Source: Duganella rivi (GTDB lineage: Bacteria > Pseudomonadota > Gammaproteobacteria > Burkholderiales > Burkholderiaceae_D). From it: a stretch of DNA of 64,000 bases. The notes beneath the pieces were generated by a model. That model was not told where the DNA came from. It worked only from the letters and a program-made list of their open reading frames with translations, and searched no databases. The position numbers and the translations under genes were made by a program. Shown here one piece after another: positions 26,728 to 36,478 of the stretch (the stretch's first letter is position 1; each line of letters opens with the position of its first letter). The DNA is taken from the NCBI RefSeq assembly GCF_009857435.1, contig NZ_WWCK01000004.1:1-64000 (forward strand). Direction: 5' to 3'.

Positions 26728-28128
26728 GTGACCTCCCCTACCGCCCTGCTCGCGGCTGTTGCCGCCACCCTGCTCGCCCTCCCTGCCCATGCCGAGGGGC
26801 CGTATCGCAACCCCGACAACAAGAGCGTCTACGACGCCGGCGAAGGCACCTACACCGTGCCCTACAAGAAGCCGACCGTGGCCGAAATCACCGCCTCGCT
26901 GGACCGCATCCGTGGCTATATGGAAGCGACCACGCCGACCAAAGTGATCCACAAAGACACCGGCGTGCAAATCACCGACTTCAGCAAGCCGGTGGCCGAC
27001 GCCATCGTCGAGCCGAGCAGCGCCGAATGGGGCATCCAGGTATATGAAATGGGCGTGGTGCATGCGGGCTTGCTGAAAGCCGCCGCCGTCACCGGCGACA
27101 AAAAATACACGGCCATGACCGAGCGCCACTTCCAGTTCATGCGCGACAAGCTGCCCTACTTCACTGCGCAGGAACAGCAATTCCACCTGAAGCGCAACAA
27201 CAGCTTCGCCCGCTTCATCGAGCCGCGCTCGCTGGATGACGCCGGCTCCATGTGCGCCGCGCTGATCCGTTCGCGCTTCGCCAAAGTGGGCCCGGACATG
27301 AGCCAGTTCATCGACGTGTGCAGCAACTGGGTCTACAAAAAACAATTCCGCCTGAAAGACGGCACCCTGGCGCGCGAGCGGCCGCAAGCGGTGTCGCTGT
27401 GGGCCGACGATATGTACATGGGCGTGCCGGCGCTGGCCGAAATGGGCCGCCTGACCGGCAAGCGCGAGTACTACGACGACGCGGTCAAAAACGTCTTGCA
27501 GATGACCGGCTACCTGTTCAATCCGCAAAACGGCCTGTACACCCACGGCTGGAACGCCAACAACCCGGACGCGCCGCGTTTCTACTGGGCGCGCGCCAAC
27601 GGCTGGGCCGTGCTGACCATGAGCGACTTGCTGGACGTGCTGCCGAAAGACCATCCCGGCTACCCGAAGGTGCTGGCGCAGCTGCGCCTGAGCTTGCGCG
27701 GCATCGCCGAACAGCAATCGGGTGAAGGCCTGTGGCACCAGATGATCGACCGCCATGATTCGTACCTGGAAACCTCGGCCAGCGCCATCTTCACCTACGT
27801 GATCGCGCACGCCGTCAATGAAGGCTGGATCAACGCCGCCACCTACGGCTCGATTGCGCAAGCCGGCTGGATCGGCCTGTCGACCCGCATCAACGCGCGC
27901 GGCCAGGTGGAAGGCACTTGTGTAGGCACCACCTTCGCCAGCGATCACATCTACTACTACAACCGTCCGACCAGCGTCGACGCGCTGCACGGCTACGGCC
28001 CGGCCCTGCTGGCTGGCGCCGAGATGATCAAGCTGCTCAACAATCCAAAGATCGACATCCAGGTCAAACTGCGCACTTACCACTACGTGCCGAAAGACGC
28101 GGGCGCGACCAACTACAGCCATGAATAA
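26728..28128 (+). CDS. Glycoside hydrolase family 105/88 (unsaturated rhamnogalacturonyl hydrolase-like)
   Basis: An exported 466-residue enzyme with signal peptide 1-22 (ALPAHA); start codon GTG. The (alpha/alpha)6-barrel is shown by SLWADDMYMGVPALAEMGRLTGKREYYDDAV (about 222-252; the WADDMYMG motif carries the catalytic Asp), LYTHGWN and FYWARANGWAVLTMSDLLDVLP. Members of GH105 remove unsaturated uronic acids from pectin lyase products. It is first in a two-gene unit with a DUF4861 protein, overlapping regions at 28121-28128, and is driven by the promoter at 26657-26685. Together they suggest use of a pectin or other uronate glycan. Confidence 0.88.
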   Translation: MTSPTALLAAVAATLLALPAHAEGPYRNPDNKSVYDAGEGTYTVPYKKPTVAEITASLDRIRGYMEATTPTKVIHKDTGVQITDFSKPVADAIVEPSSAEWGIQVYEMGVVHAGLLKAAAVTGDKKYTAMTERHFQFMRDKLPYFTAQEQQFHLKRNNSFARFIEPRSLDDAGSMCAALIRSRFAKVGPDMSQFIDVCSNWVYKKQFRLKDGTLARERPQAVSLWADDMYMGVPALAEMGRLTGKREYYDDAVKNVLQMTGYLFNPQNGLYTHGWNANNPDAPRFYWARANGWAVLTMSDLLDVLPKDHPGYPKVLAQLRLSLRGIAEQQSGEGLWHQMIDRHDSYLETSASAIFTYVIAHAVNEGWINAATYGSIAQAGWIGLSTRINARGQVEGTCVGTTFASDHIYYYNRPTSVDALHGYGPALLAGAEMIKLLNNPKIDIQVKLRTYHYVPKDAGATNYSHE

Positions 28129-28138
28129 AGGGACCGCC

Positions 28139-29338
28139 ATGCGCACTACTCTTCTGCCTATCGCGTTGCTGCTGGCTGGCGGCGCACTGCACGCGGCCGA
28201 ACTGGCCAGGATCACCGTGACCAACGACCTCGACCTGGCACGCCCATCGGAAACCATTGCCATTCCGTGGAGCGAGATCAACCGCGCGCTGCCGGGTGCA
28301 CTGATCCAGAAGATCGCGGTCAAGGACAGCAAGGGCAACGTGCTGCCCTACCAGGTCAGCAATGTGAAGCCGCAGGCCAAGGATCCGCAAGGCATTGGCG
28401 TCGCCTATGGCGAACTGTACTTCCAGCACAGCTTTGCCGCCGGCGAGAAGCAGGCGACCTTCACCGTCGAGAAAACCGAGACCGTAACGCAGCCGTTCGC
28501 CGCCAAGACCTTCGCCCGCTACGTGCCGGAACGCCTGGACGACTTCGGCTGGGAAAACGACCATGTTGCGCACCGCACCTACGGCCCCGCGCTGGGCGCG
28601 CCGGACACCGCGGGCGTGGGCAAAGAGGTTCTGGTCACGAGCGGGCTGGACATCTGGTTCAAGCGCGTCAGCTATCCAATCGTCGACCGCTGGTACAACA
28701 AAGGCCATGACCACTATCACCATGACGAAGGTGAAGGCATGGACATGTACAACGTCGGCAAATCGCGCGGCGCTGGCGGCACCGGCGTGTGGGACGGCAA
28801 GCAGCTGTACGTAGGCCGCAACTACGCCTCGTGGAAAGTGCTGGCCAACGGCCCGATCCGCAGCGTGTTTGAACTGACCTACGATGCGTGGGATGCAGCG
28901 GGCGCCAAGGTCAGCGAGGTCAAACGCTTCACCGTCGATGCAGGCCAGGACTTCGACACCATGGACAGTACCTTCACCTTCAGCGGTCCGCAGCAGTTGA
29001 CGGTAGCGGTCGGCCTCAACAAGAAACCGGCCGACAAAAATCAGGATGAAAAAATCGCGGTTGGCCGCGACGGCGTGGCCTTAACGCAATGGGTCACGCA
29101 AGCGACCAAGGGCGCGTTCGGCACCGCCATCGTGCTGCCAGGTTCGACCGGCACCACCGAAGATGCGCTCAACGAGCTGATCCTCGCGCCAGTCGAATCC
29201 GGCAAACCGCTGCGCTACTACATCGGCGCGGCATGGGACCGCGCCGGCCATGTGAAGACGGCGGCCGAGTGGCAAGAGAAAGTCAAACTCCAAGCCGCCC
29301 GCGCCGCCCATCCCCTCAAAGCCACCGTCACCCCTTAA
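28139..29338 (+). CDS. DUF4861 family protein
   Basis: An exported protein of 399 residues. I use the ATG at 28139 (AAGGGA at 28128-28133); an in-frame ATG at 28121 lies inside the upstream gene. Signal peptide about 1-18 (GGALHAAE). The beta-rich body matches the DUF4861 pattern: PWSEINRALPG, YFQHSFAAGEKQATF, FARYVPERLDDFGWENDHVAHRTYGPAL and WYNKGHDHYHHDEGEGMDMYNVG, with many His/Asp/Glu that could form a metal or active site. DUF4861 genes are often found with GH105/GH88 and pectin-degradation genes, as here. No activity can be assigned from the sequence. Confidence 0.8.
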   Translation: MRTTLLPIALLLAGGALHAAELARITVTNDLDLARPSETIAIPWSEINRALPGALIQKIAVKDSKGNVLPYQVSNVKPQAKDPQGIGVAYGELYFQHSFAAGEKQATFTVEKTETVTQPFAAKTFARYVPERLDDFGWENDHVAHRTYGPALGAPDTAGVGKEVLVTSGLDIWFKRVSYPIVDRWYNKGHDHYHHDEGEGMDMYNVGKSRGAGGTGVWDGKQLYVGRNYASWKVLANGPIRSVFELTYDAWDAAGAKVSEVKRFTVDAGQDFDTMDSTFTFSGPQQLTVAVGLNKKPADKNQDEKIAVGRDGVALTQWVTQATKGAFGTAIVLPGSTGTTEDALNELILAPVESGKPLRYYIGAAWDRAGHVKTAAEWQEKVKLQAARAAHPLKATVTP

Positions 29339-29345
29339 ACCAAAA

Positions 29346-29405
29346 CCGGGGTCAGTTCTGCCATTGGTACATGAGCCCGTGTGCGATTGGCAGAACTGAC
29401 CCCGG
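29346..29405. repeat. Long palindromic element (18-bp arms) between convergent genes
   Basis: CCGGGGTCAGTTCTGCCA (29346-29363) is perfectly complementary to 29388-29405 across a 24-base loop. It sits between the stops of two convergent genes (29338 and 29409). No T-run is present; it probably acts as a bidirectional hairpin terminator and/or is a copy of a dispersed REP-like palindrome. Confidence 0.75.
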
Positions 29406-29408
29406 AGT

Positions 29409-31283
29409 TTATTGCATGGTGTAGGTTTGCTGGGCGGTGTCGACGGCGTAGTTGTTGGTGGTGTCCCAGTAGGTGAAGTTGTAGCGCACCACGTCGCCCG
29501 CTTTCAGCCCGCTTGCGGTGTAGCTGTTGACGCCGCTCGCCTGAGTCATCCGCACGTTTAACTGGCCGCCGTTGTTGACGCTGTAGTGCACGTCCGCCCA
29601 GCTGCTGGTGTTGACGGTGAACTTCAACATCGTCGCACTGGTTTGCGATACTGCCGGCGCTGGCGTTGGCGTTGGCGTTGGCGTTGGCGTCGGCGTTGGT
29701 GTTGGCGTTGGTGTTGGCGTTGGCGTTGGCGTTGGTGTTGGTGTTGGCGTTGGCGTTGGTGTTGGCGTTGGCGTTGGCGTTGGTGTTGGCGTTGGCGTCG
29801 GCGTTGGCACCCCGCAGTCCCAGATGATGTCGTCCACCGACATCTGGAACGCCGACTGCGGCAAGGCCGCGCCATCGCTGGCAATCTGGAACATGTCCAG
29901 CATCGATTGCAGCGCCACTTTCGGCCCGGCCAGATCGGCAATCGGTATCGTCGCCGTGCCCCAGTCGCCGTTGCGCACCAGCCCGTACGTCGTGGCATTG
30001 GCCGGGAATTTCACCGAGTTCTGGTTGGTGTAGGTATCCTGTATGCCCACCGTGAAGGCAACGTTGGCCGGAATCTTGATTTTCAATTTCAGATTGCCGT
30101 TGCGGAAGCCGCTCATATCGCGCGCCTGCTTAGCCTGCACGCTGCCGCCAAACCACGAGCCCGGCGTGTTGAAGCTCCACGACATCGCATTCGCCCCTTC
30201 ATACGGCGCAATCGTCCCGGCCGAGGTGGACGCGGTATTCCACACGAAGATGTCCGAGGTATTGCCCGCTTCCAGCTTGTTGTTGACCACCGTGTTGTCG
30301 GTGTAGACGCCAAACTTGCCCACTTCCGCCGGCGTCTGGTTGCCCAGCTTGACCGAGCCTTTGCCATCGAGCTGGTACACGCGCACGTAGTCGACGTACA
30401 TGGTGCCCGGCAGCGGCGCCGTCACCTGCGCCGGCGTCGCCGCATCGGTAAAGTTGCCGCCTACCGCAAGGTTGAACAGCAGGTAGAACGGCGCTTGCAA
30501 AGCCGTCGAGTTGACCGGCAGCGGGCTGTTGTACATATCATACTCAAGCCCATTGTCGATCACGGTGAAGCGCATCTGCGATTCAGTCCAGTAGAAGCGG
30601 TAGATCACAAAGCGATTCGCAAACGATTGCGCCGGCACGTACCAGTTCTTGGTCTGCCAGGCGGTCGACGCCGCGCAGCTCTCGTTGCCGGGGACGCATG
30701 CCGCCTGCTGCCACGTAATCACATTGGAGCCGACAAACTTGTCGATGGACGGCGTCGGCGTGCCGGCCGCCGCGCGGCTGCTGGCTTTGTGGCCCGATTC
30801 CATGATGTCGATCTCGCCCTTGCGCGGCCACGCTTGCGGGCTCACGCCCAGCATCCACGCGGCCGGCCACAGGCCGGTGCCCAGCGCCGGCTGCGCCATG
30901 CGGATCTCGACCATGCCGTACTGCACCTGCACCTTGTTGAAGGAATCGATTTTGCCCGAGGTGAAGACGTTGCTGCCCACCGTCTGGCTGCGCGCCTGGA
31001 TCGCCAGCGCCCGCGTGGCCGTTTCAAACGGCACGTTGACGATCGAAAGGTTATTCGGGCTGTAGTACTCCAGCTCCTGGTTGCCGTAACCGCACAGGTT
31101 GATCTGGCAACCGTTGCCGTCGTAAGCCGTCCACAAACCGGTGTTGAGCGACGTCCCGTTGAACTCTTCCGACCACAGCAGAGCGCCGATCACGGGACTG
31201 GTGACGCTGGCCTGCGCAGGCATGCCATACGCCAGCGCGAGGCTGGCGGCAACGGCGGATAAGACAAATTTCTGGTTTTTCAT
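29409..31283 (-). CDS. Glycoside hydrolase family 16 beta-glucanase with Thr-Pro linker and C-terminal binding module
   Basis: A secreted multidomain enzyme of 624 residues. The start at 31283 ([20 protein letters not shown]) follows AGGAGACAGA and gives a signal peptide ending MPAQA. Residues about 35-310 are the GH16 jelly roll with catalytic E157-I-D159-I-M-E162 and the LWPAAWMLG and NLAVGGNF segments, as in laminarinases. Residues about 325-487 form a galactose-binding-like beta domain. A Pro-Thr repeat linker (about 491-543) leads to a C-terminal module with [15 protein letters not shown], resembling CBM56 beta-1,3-glucan-binding domains. It probably degrades laminarin-type or fungal beta-glucans. 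Expression is likely controlled by the LacI-type site upstream. Confidence 0.9.
   Translation of the reverse strand: MKNQKFVLSAVAASLALAYGMPAQASVTSPVIGALLWSEEFNGTSLNTGLWTAYDGNGCQINLCGYGNQELEYYSPNNLSIVNVPFETATRALAIQARSQTVGSNVFTSGKIDSFNKVQVQYGMVEIRMAQPALGTGLWPAAWMLGVSPQAWPRKGEIDIMESGHKASSRAAAGTPTPSIDKFVGSNVITWQQAACVPGNESCAASTAWQTKNWYVPAQSFANRFVIYRFYWTESQMRFTVIDNGLEYDMYNSPLPVNSTALQAPFYLLFNLAVGGNFTDAATPAQVTAPLPGTMYVDYVRVYQLDGKGSVKLGNQTPAEVGKFGVYTDNTVVNNKLEAGNTSDIFVWNTASTSAGTIAPYEGANAMSWSFNTPGSWFGGSVQAKQARDMSGFRNGNLKLKIKIPANVAFTVGIQDTYTNQNSVKFPANATTYGLVRNGDWGTATIPIADLAGPKVALQSMLDMFQIASDGAALPQSAFQMSVDDIIWDCGVPTPTPTPTPTPTPTPTPTPTPTPTPTPTPTPTPTPTPTPTPTPTPTPTPAPAVSQTSATMLKFTVNTSSWADVHYSVNNGGQLNVRMTQASGVNSYTASGLKAGDVVRYNFTYWDTTNNYAVDTAQQTYTMQ
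29655..29811 (-). repeat. Hexanucleotide tandem array encoding a (Pro-Thr)n linker
   Basis: About 26 copies of a GTTGGC-type hexamer (with GTCGGC and GTTGGT variants) on the plus strand encode alternating Thr-Pro residues between the GH16 part and the C-terminal binding module. Third-position variation is silent. Such arrays can change length by slippage without changing frame. Confidence 0.85.
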
Positions 31284-31313
31284 TCTGTCTCCTCTATCCA
31301 CACTTCGAACAAA

Positions 31314-31370
31314 TTGGAAACGATTCCAATTGCGAATTCAAAATATATTCCGATAAATATTTTTTGTCAA
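31314..31370 (-). promoter_or_regulatory. Consensus promoter of the GH16 gene with a LacI-type operator
   Basis: On the minus strand a perfect -35 TTGACA (31370-31365) is followed by a 17-base spacer and -10 TATATT (31347-31342). Just downstream, TTGGAAACGATTCCAA (31329-31314) is a 6-bp inverted repeat with the central CG step typical of LacI/GalR-family operators, covering the expected start of transcription. This predicts strong but repressed, sugar-inducible expression. No LacI-family gene is present in the window. Confidence 0.7.
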
Positions 31371-31474
31371 CGCGTGTCCGCAAGCGTGCACACCTTGCTG
31401 TAATAAATAGACAGTAGACCAACTATTCCGTATGCTTTCAGTCGCAATACCCCTTGCTACCGGGCATGGGGACT

Positions 31475-34400
31475 ATGAAACGGTTACTTGTGCGCGATCT
31501 CTTCTTTACTTCTGCCGGCCGCACTGCGCTGGCCGCGCTAGCGCTGGCGCCGCTGCTGGCCGGCGCCGCGCCCTCGCCTTGGCAAAAGCTGGCGCCCACC
31601 ATGTTCGAGCACCTGGTGCCGGCCGAACGCGGTTTCCCCAACCCGGTCACCATGAGCATCGCCCAAGACGGCGACGGTTTCATGTGGTTTGCCACCCAGT
31701 CCGGCCTCGGCCGCTGGGACGGCTACCGCATGCGTAATTTCTACTTCAACGCCGACGATCCGCACAGCCTGCCCGGTGACTTCGTCCAGACCCTGCACGT
31801 CGACCGCCAAGGCCGTCTATGGCTGGGCACCACCACCGGCGGCGTCGCCATGTACGACAAGCTCACGGAACGCTTCGTGCGCTACCCGGCCGGGCCCAGC
31901 GGATTGAGTAGTCCGGCCATCAGCGCGCTGGCCAACGACGCGCGCGGCGGCATCTGGGTCGGCACCGCCGCCGGCCTCGATTACATCGACACCATGCGCG
32001 GCGGCGCCATCGGCCACTTCCCGCGTGACGCCAGCGCCGCCGGCGGCGCGCGCAGCAACCAGATCCGCGCGCTGGCGATGGACGCGGCCGGCGACCTGTG
32101 GATCGGCTCCAACGCCGGCCTGGCGCGGCGCGACGCCAGCACTGGCCGCGTCGAAGATCTGCCGATTGCCAACGGCAACAGCGACGCCGTGCTGTCGCTG
32201 TCCAGCAGCGGCGCCGGCGAGGTGGTGTTTGGCACGCTGAAAAGCGGCATCGGCATCGCCCGCGCCGGCGACGGCGCGCGCCTGCTGGCCATCGACCAGG
32301 TCAAGGATGCCGGCAACGCCATGGTATTGGCGCTGGTCGAAACCGTGCCCGGCACCTGGTGGGCCGCCACCTACGGCAGCGGCATCATCGAGTTCGACAC
32401 CAGCGGCCATGGCCGCCGCATCGTGCACCGTCCGGCCATTTCCATCAGCCTCGCCAACGACCGCGTGGCGGCCATCTGGCGCGACCACAGCGGCCTGGTG
32501 TGGGTTGCCAACGAGCGCGGCGTCAATATCCACAATCCCGCCAACCGCACCGTCGACACCATTCTCGATGGCGTCGGCCTGCCTGAGATTTCCGCCTTCG
32601 CCTTCATGAGCGACAGCGGCGGCCGGCTGTGGGTGGCGCTGGGCGACCAAGGCATCGACCTGATCGCTGCCGACGGCAGCCGCACGGCCGGCCTGCGCCC
32701 CGATCCGGCCTCGCCCGAGACCGCCCTGCCCAAGCGGCTGGTGCTCGGCCTGGCCGAGGCCGAACCGCAGGAAGCCTGGATCGCCACCGCGCTCGGCCTC
32801 TATCACACCAGCGGCAAGGGCAGCCGCGTTAGCCGCGTGCCGCTGCCGCTGGGCGATCCTTACCCGCGCATCGGCGCCATCGTCAGGGTAGGCGAGGTGC
32901 TGTGGCTGGGCGTGCCGACCGGCTTGATGCGCTACGACTTGCGCAGCCGCAGTGCCGAAGTGTATGGCCAAGGCGCGCCCGAACTCGGCGGCTTGAGCGA
33001 CAGCCGCATCACCGCCCTGCGCGCCGCCCCGGATGGCGCGCTGTGGGTCGGCACGCGCCATGGCTTGAACCGTTTTGACCCGGCCACCGGCCGCGCCGAG
33101 CAAATCCTGCCGGGAGCGGCGTATCCGAACTCGCTGCCGAATAGCATCGTGTCGACCATCGCATTCGACCAGCAAGGCCGGCTCTGGGTCGGCAGCTTGA
33201 ACAACGGCATCGGCATCCTCGACGGCCGCAACGCCGACGGCACGCGCCGCTTCCACCGGCTCGATACCAGCCACAAGCTGCCGTCCAACAGCATCGCCGC
33301 GCTGCACCCCGACCAGGACGGCCGCATGTGGGCCTCGACCTCGGACGGCGTTACCGCCATCGACACCGCCACGCTACGCGTAAACACGCTCGACCGCCCG
33401 GCCGGACTGGTGTTCCAGCCTTACATCGTCGGCGCGGTAGGCCAGACTGCCGGCGGCGACCTGGTGTTCGGCACCTCGGGCGGCTACGTGGTGGTGCAGC
33501 CGAAGCTGCCGCAGCCGTGGCGCTACCAGCCGCCGCTGGTGGTCAGTTCGGTACTGCTGGATCGCGATACGGTCGCGCCGGCGCCGCTGATGGTTGCCGG
33601 CGCGCCGCCGCTGGCGATTCCATCGGGCACCCGCAAGGTCGAGGTGGAAGTGGCCTCGCTCGACTTTTCCGCCAGCGCGCGCAACCGCTACGCCTTCCGT
33701 CTCGATGGCTACGACAAGGACTGGGTCGAAGCCGACGCCAGCCGCCGCACCGCCACCTATGCCAACGTACCGCCCGGCCGCTACCGGCTGCACATGCGCG
33801 GCAGTAATCGCGACGGCGCCTGGAGCCCGCATGAATTGAGCATGGAGCTGCACTTCCTGCCAGCGTGGTATCAGACCTGGTGGGCGCGGCTCGGCGCCAC
33901 GCTGGCGATTTTGGCGTCGGCGTGGGGCGTGTACCGCTGGCGCGTGCGCAATTTGCAGCAGCAGGTGTACTCGCGCACGCTGCACCTTGAGCGCGTGCAC
34001 GCCATCGTCAAGTCGATCAACGACGAGCTGGATTTCGATGCGCTGCTGCACACGATTCTGCGCGAGTCGAGCGCCATCGGCGAAGTCGGCGTTGCTTACG
34101 CGCTGATTTGCGAAGCGCCCGGCGGGCCGCTGGCGCTCCGCGCCAGCTGGGGCCACGACGCGCTGCCGTCGGCGCGTGCCGGCATGTCGCTGGCGGCGGC
34201 GCAGGCGCAGTTTGTCGATGCCGCGACGGTGATCGCGCCCGATATGTTCCTCAAGCAAAGCAGCATGCTGGCGGTACGCATCCGCGTCGAACAGCAGGTG
34301 CAAGGCTATCTGGTATTCAAGCAAAGCACGCCGTTTGCGCGCAAGGAACTGGAGATGTTCAAGGCGCTGAAGGAGCCGTTCGTGTCGGCTTTCCAGAAGG

Positions 34401-36478
34401 CCAGCGCCATCAGCGCCATCCAGCGCGCGCGTGCCGACGCTGAAGCCTCGACCCGCGCCAAGAGCGAATTCCTCGCCAATATCAGCCACGAGATCCGCAC
34501 GCCGATGAACGCGATACTCGGCTTTGCCGGCCTCGGCACGCACCTCGACCTGGCCGCCAAGCCGCACGACTACTTCACCAAGATCGGCCGCGCCGGACAG
34601 AATCTGCTCAACATCATCGACGATGTGCTGGACTTCGCCAAGATCGAATCGGGCAAACTGGAACTGGAAGCCGTGCCCTTCGACCTGGCCGAAACGCTGG
34701 CGCAGATTGCCGATCTGTTCTCGTGGCGCGCCGCCGAAAAAGGCCTGGAGCTGCTGGCGTGGGCCACGCCGGAAGTGCCGCTGCGCCTGGTCGGCGATCC
34801 GCTGCGCTTGAACCAGGTGCTGGTCAACCTGGTCGGCAACGCGCTGAAGTTCACGGCGCGCGGCCACATCGGCTTGCGCGTGGAATTGGCGGAGCCGATC
34901 GGCGCCGCCGATGCGCCGGTGCGCTTGCGCTTCACGGTGCAAGATACTGGCGTTGGCATCAGCGCCGAACAGCAGGCGCGCTTGTTCCGGGCGTTCTCGC
35001 AAGCCGACGCCAGCACCACGCGCCTGTATGGCGGCACCGGGCTGGGGCTGGCAATTTCGCAGCAACTGGTGCAGGCTATGGGCGGCGTGATCGGCATCGA
35101 CAGCAAGCCCGATCACGGCAGCAGCTTCCACTTTGAGTTAACCGTGCATCGCCAGCAAGGTGCGCAGCCGGTGCCGTCGCCGCTGCCGGCTGAAGCGGAA
35201 GGCAAACACATTCTGGTGATCGATGACAACGCCATGCTGCGCGACATGCTGGAGCGGCAGTTGCGCAGCGATGGTTTCCAGGTGCAATCGGTCGCCAGCG
35301 GTGGTGCGGCGCTCGACTATTTGGCGCGCCAGCCGGCCGACCTGGTGCTGGTCGATTGGGATCTGCCAGGCGCGAATGGCGCTGATGTGGCGCGCCGCAT
35401 TCATGCCGAAGCCGCACACGCACAACTGCCGCTGGTGCTGATGATGACCGAGTTCACGCGCGAGCCGGCGGCGCAGGCAGCCGCGCAAGCGGGCATCGTC
35501 GCCACGCTGGTGAAGCCGCTGCAGCCGCGTCCGTTGCTGGAAGCTGTACTGGTCGGGCTGGGACTGGCGCTGCCCGCGCGCCCTGCCAGCGCGGCCTTGC
35601 CGCAATTGTCGGAGATGGCGCAGCGCATTGCCGGCGCGCGGGTGCTGGTGGTGGACGACAATGTCATCAATCAGCAAGTGGCGCGCGAGGTGCTGCTGCG
35701 CGCCAGCGTGCAAGTGGAATTGGCCGGCAGCGGCGTGGAGGCGGTGCAGATGGTGGATCTGCAAAGCTACGACGCGGTGCTGATGGATATTCAAATGCCC
35801 GGCATGGATGGCTACGAAGCCACGGCGCGCATCCGCAGCAAGCCGCAGCACGCACAACTGCCGCTGATTGCCATGACGGCCCACGCCGTGGCTGGCTTCC
35901 GCGAGAGCAGCCTTGGCATGGGCATGAACGATTACGTCACCAAGCCGATTGATCCTGAGCGTCTGTTCTCTGTGCTGGCGGAGCAGCTGCTGCGCAAGCA
36001 GAGCAGCGTGCTAGACGAGCTTGCCGCAGCTGCCACGCGCCCTGCCCCCGCCGCGCCCCCGCCTGCCTCAGCGCCCATCGCCAGCGCGCCGGCCATCACC
36101 GTCGCCGCCCTACCCGGTGTCGACATGGAGGCAGTGCTGGCACGCCTCGGCGGCAATCGCCAACTGCTGGCCATGTTGCTAGACCGCTTCGTGCAAGACT
36201 TCGAGTCGAGTCCGCAACGCCTGCTGGCGGCCATTGAGGCCGGCGCCTACGAGCAAGCAGCGCTGCTGGTGCACAAAGTGCGCGGCGCTGCCGGCAACCT
36301 CTCCATGCAAGAACTACATACGGCCGCCGGCGACCTGGAGCAACTGCTCCTCTCGCCGCACCACGCGCGCAGCGAAGACGCGCTGGCCGCGTTTGGCGCA
36401 GCGCTGGAGACGGTACTCGACGGCATTCAGGCGCTGGACCGCAGCGCGCCGGATCAAATCGCGTCGGTCTCGCCGTAA
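31475..36478 (+). CDS. Giant propeller-type hybrid sensor histidine kinase with two REC and an HPt domain
   Basis: About 1667 residues. N-terminus MKRLLVRDLF with a signal peptide/anchor; upstream in-frame starts (TTG 31454, ATG 31466) are possible. A periplasmic double propeller fills about 40-680 with blades such as GFMWFATQSGLGRWDGY and GALWVGTRHGLNRFDP. Then come a Y_Y_Y domain (about 710-795), a membrane helix (about 805-825), a GAF-like region (about 850-970), HisKA with H1005 ([10 protein letters not shown]), HATPase (GGTGLGLAISQQ), receivers with D1294 and D1438, and HPt H1600 (LVHKVRGAAGN). The architecture resembles glycan-sensing hybrid systems, and it sits divergently next to the GH16 gene. 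Its 3' end overlaps the convergent SagB-like gene by 25 bases. Confidence 0.92.
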   Translation: MKRLLVRDLFFTSAGRTALAALALAPLLAGAAPSPWQKLAPTMFEHLVPAERGFPNPVTMSIAQDGDGFMWFATQSGLGRWDGYRMRNFYFNADDPHSLPGDFVQTLHVDRQGRLWLGTTTGGVAMYDKLTERFVRYPAGPSGLSSPAISALANDARGGIWVGTAAGLDYIDTMRGGAIGHFPRDASAAGGARSNQIRALAMDAAGDLWIGSNAGLARRDASTGRVEDLPIANGNSDAVLSLSSSGAGEVVFGTLKSGIGIARAGDGARLLAIDQVKDAGNAMVLALVETVPGTWWAATYGSGIIEFDTSGHGRRIVHRPAISISLANDRVAAIWRDHSGLVWVANERGVNIHNPANRTVDTILDGVGLPEISAFAFMSDSGGRLWVALGDQGIDLIAADGSRTAGLRPDPASPETALPKRLVLGLAEAEPQEAWIATALGLYHTSGKGSRVSRVPLPLGDPYPRIGAIVRVGEVLWLGVPTGLMRYDLRSRSAEVYGQGAPELGGLSDSRITALRAAPDGALWVGTRHGLNRFDPATGRAEQILPGAAYPNSLPNSIVSTIAFDQQGRLWVGSLNNGIGILDGRNADGTRRFHRLDTSHKLPSNSIAALHPDQDGRMWASTSDGVTAIDTATLRVNTLDRPAGLVFQPYIVGAVGQTAGGDLVFGTSGGYVVVQPKLPQPWRYQPPLVVSSVLLDRDTVAPAPLMVAGAPPLAIPSGTRKVEVEVASLDFSASARNRYAFRLDGYDKDWVEADASRRTATYANVPPGRYRLHMRGSNRDGAWSPHELSMELHFLPAWYQTWWARLGATLAILASAWGVYRWRVRNLQQQVYSRTLHLERVHAIVKSINDELDFDALLHTILRESSAIGEVGVAYALICEAPGGPLALRASWGHDALPSARAGMSLAAAQAQFVDAATVIAPDMFLKQSSMLAVRIRVEQQVQGYLVFKQSTPFARKELEMFKALKEPFVSAFQKASAISAIQRARADAEASTRAKSEFLANISHEIRTPMNAILGFAGLGTHLDLAAKPHDYFTKIGRAGQNLLNIIDDVLDFAKIESGKLELEAVPFDLAETLAQIADLFSWRAAEKGLELLAWATPEVPLRLVGDPLRLNQVLVNLVGNALKFTARGHIGLRVELAEPIGAADAPVRLRFTVQDTGVGISAEQQARLFRAFSQADASTTRLYGGTGLGLAISQQLVQAMGGVIGIDSKPDHGSSFHFELTVHRQQGAQPVPSPLPAEAEGKHILVIDDNAMLRDMLERQLRSDGFQVQSVASGGAALDYLARQPADLVLVDWDLPGANGADVARRIHAEAAHAQLPLVLMMTEFTREPAAQAAAQAGIVATLVKPLQPRPLLEAVLVGLGLALPARPASAALPQLSEMAQRIAGARVLVVDDNVINQQVAREVLLRASVQVELAGSGVEAVQMVDLQSYDAVLMDIQMPGMDGYEATARIRSKPQHAQLPLIAMTAHAVAGFRESSLGMGMNDYVTKPIDPERLFSVLAEQLLRKQSSVLDELAAAATRPAPAAPPPASAPIASAPAITVAALPGVDMEAVLARLGGNRQLLAMLLDRFVQDFESSPQRLLAAIEAGAYEQAALLVHKVRGAAGNLSMQELHTAAGDLEQLLLSPHHARSEDALAAFGAALETVLDGIQALDRSAPDQIASVSP

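Noticed and set aside
29655..29811. Possible CRISPR-like array
   Set aside because: The repeat unit is six bases with no spacers and encodes a Thr-Pro linker in frame.
29586..31262. 558-codon open frame on the plus strand opposite the GH16 gene
   Set aside because: Begins with Trp/Arg repeats that are only the antisense reading of the Thr-Pro linker; no family resemblance.
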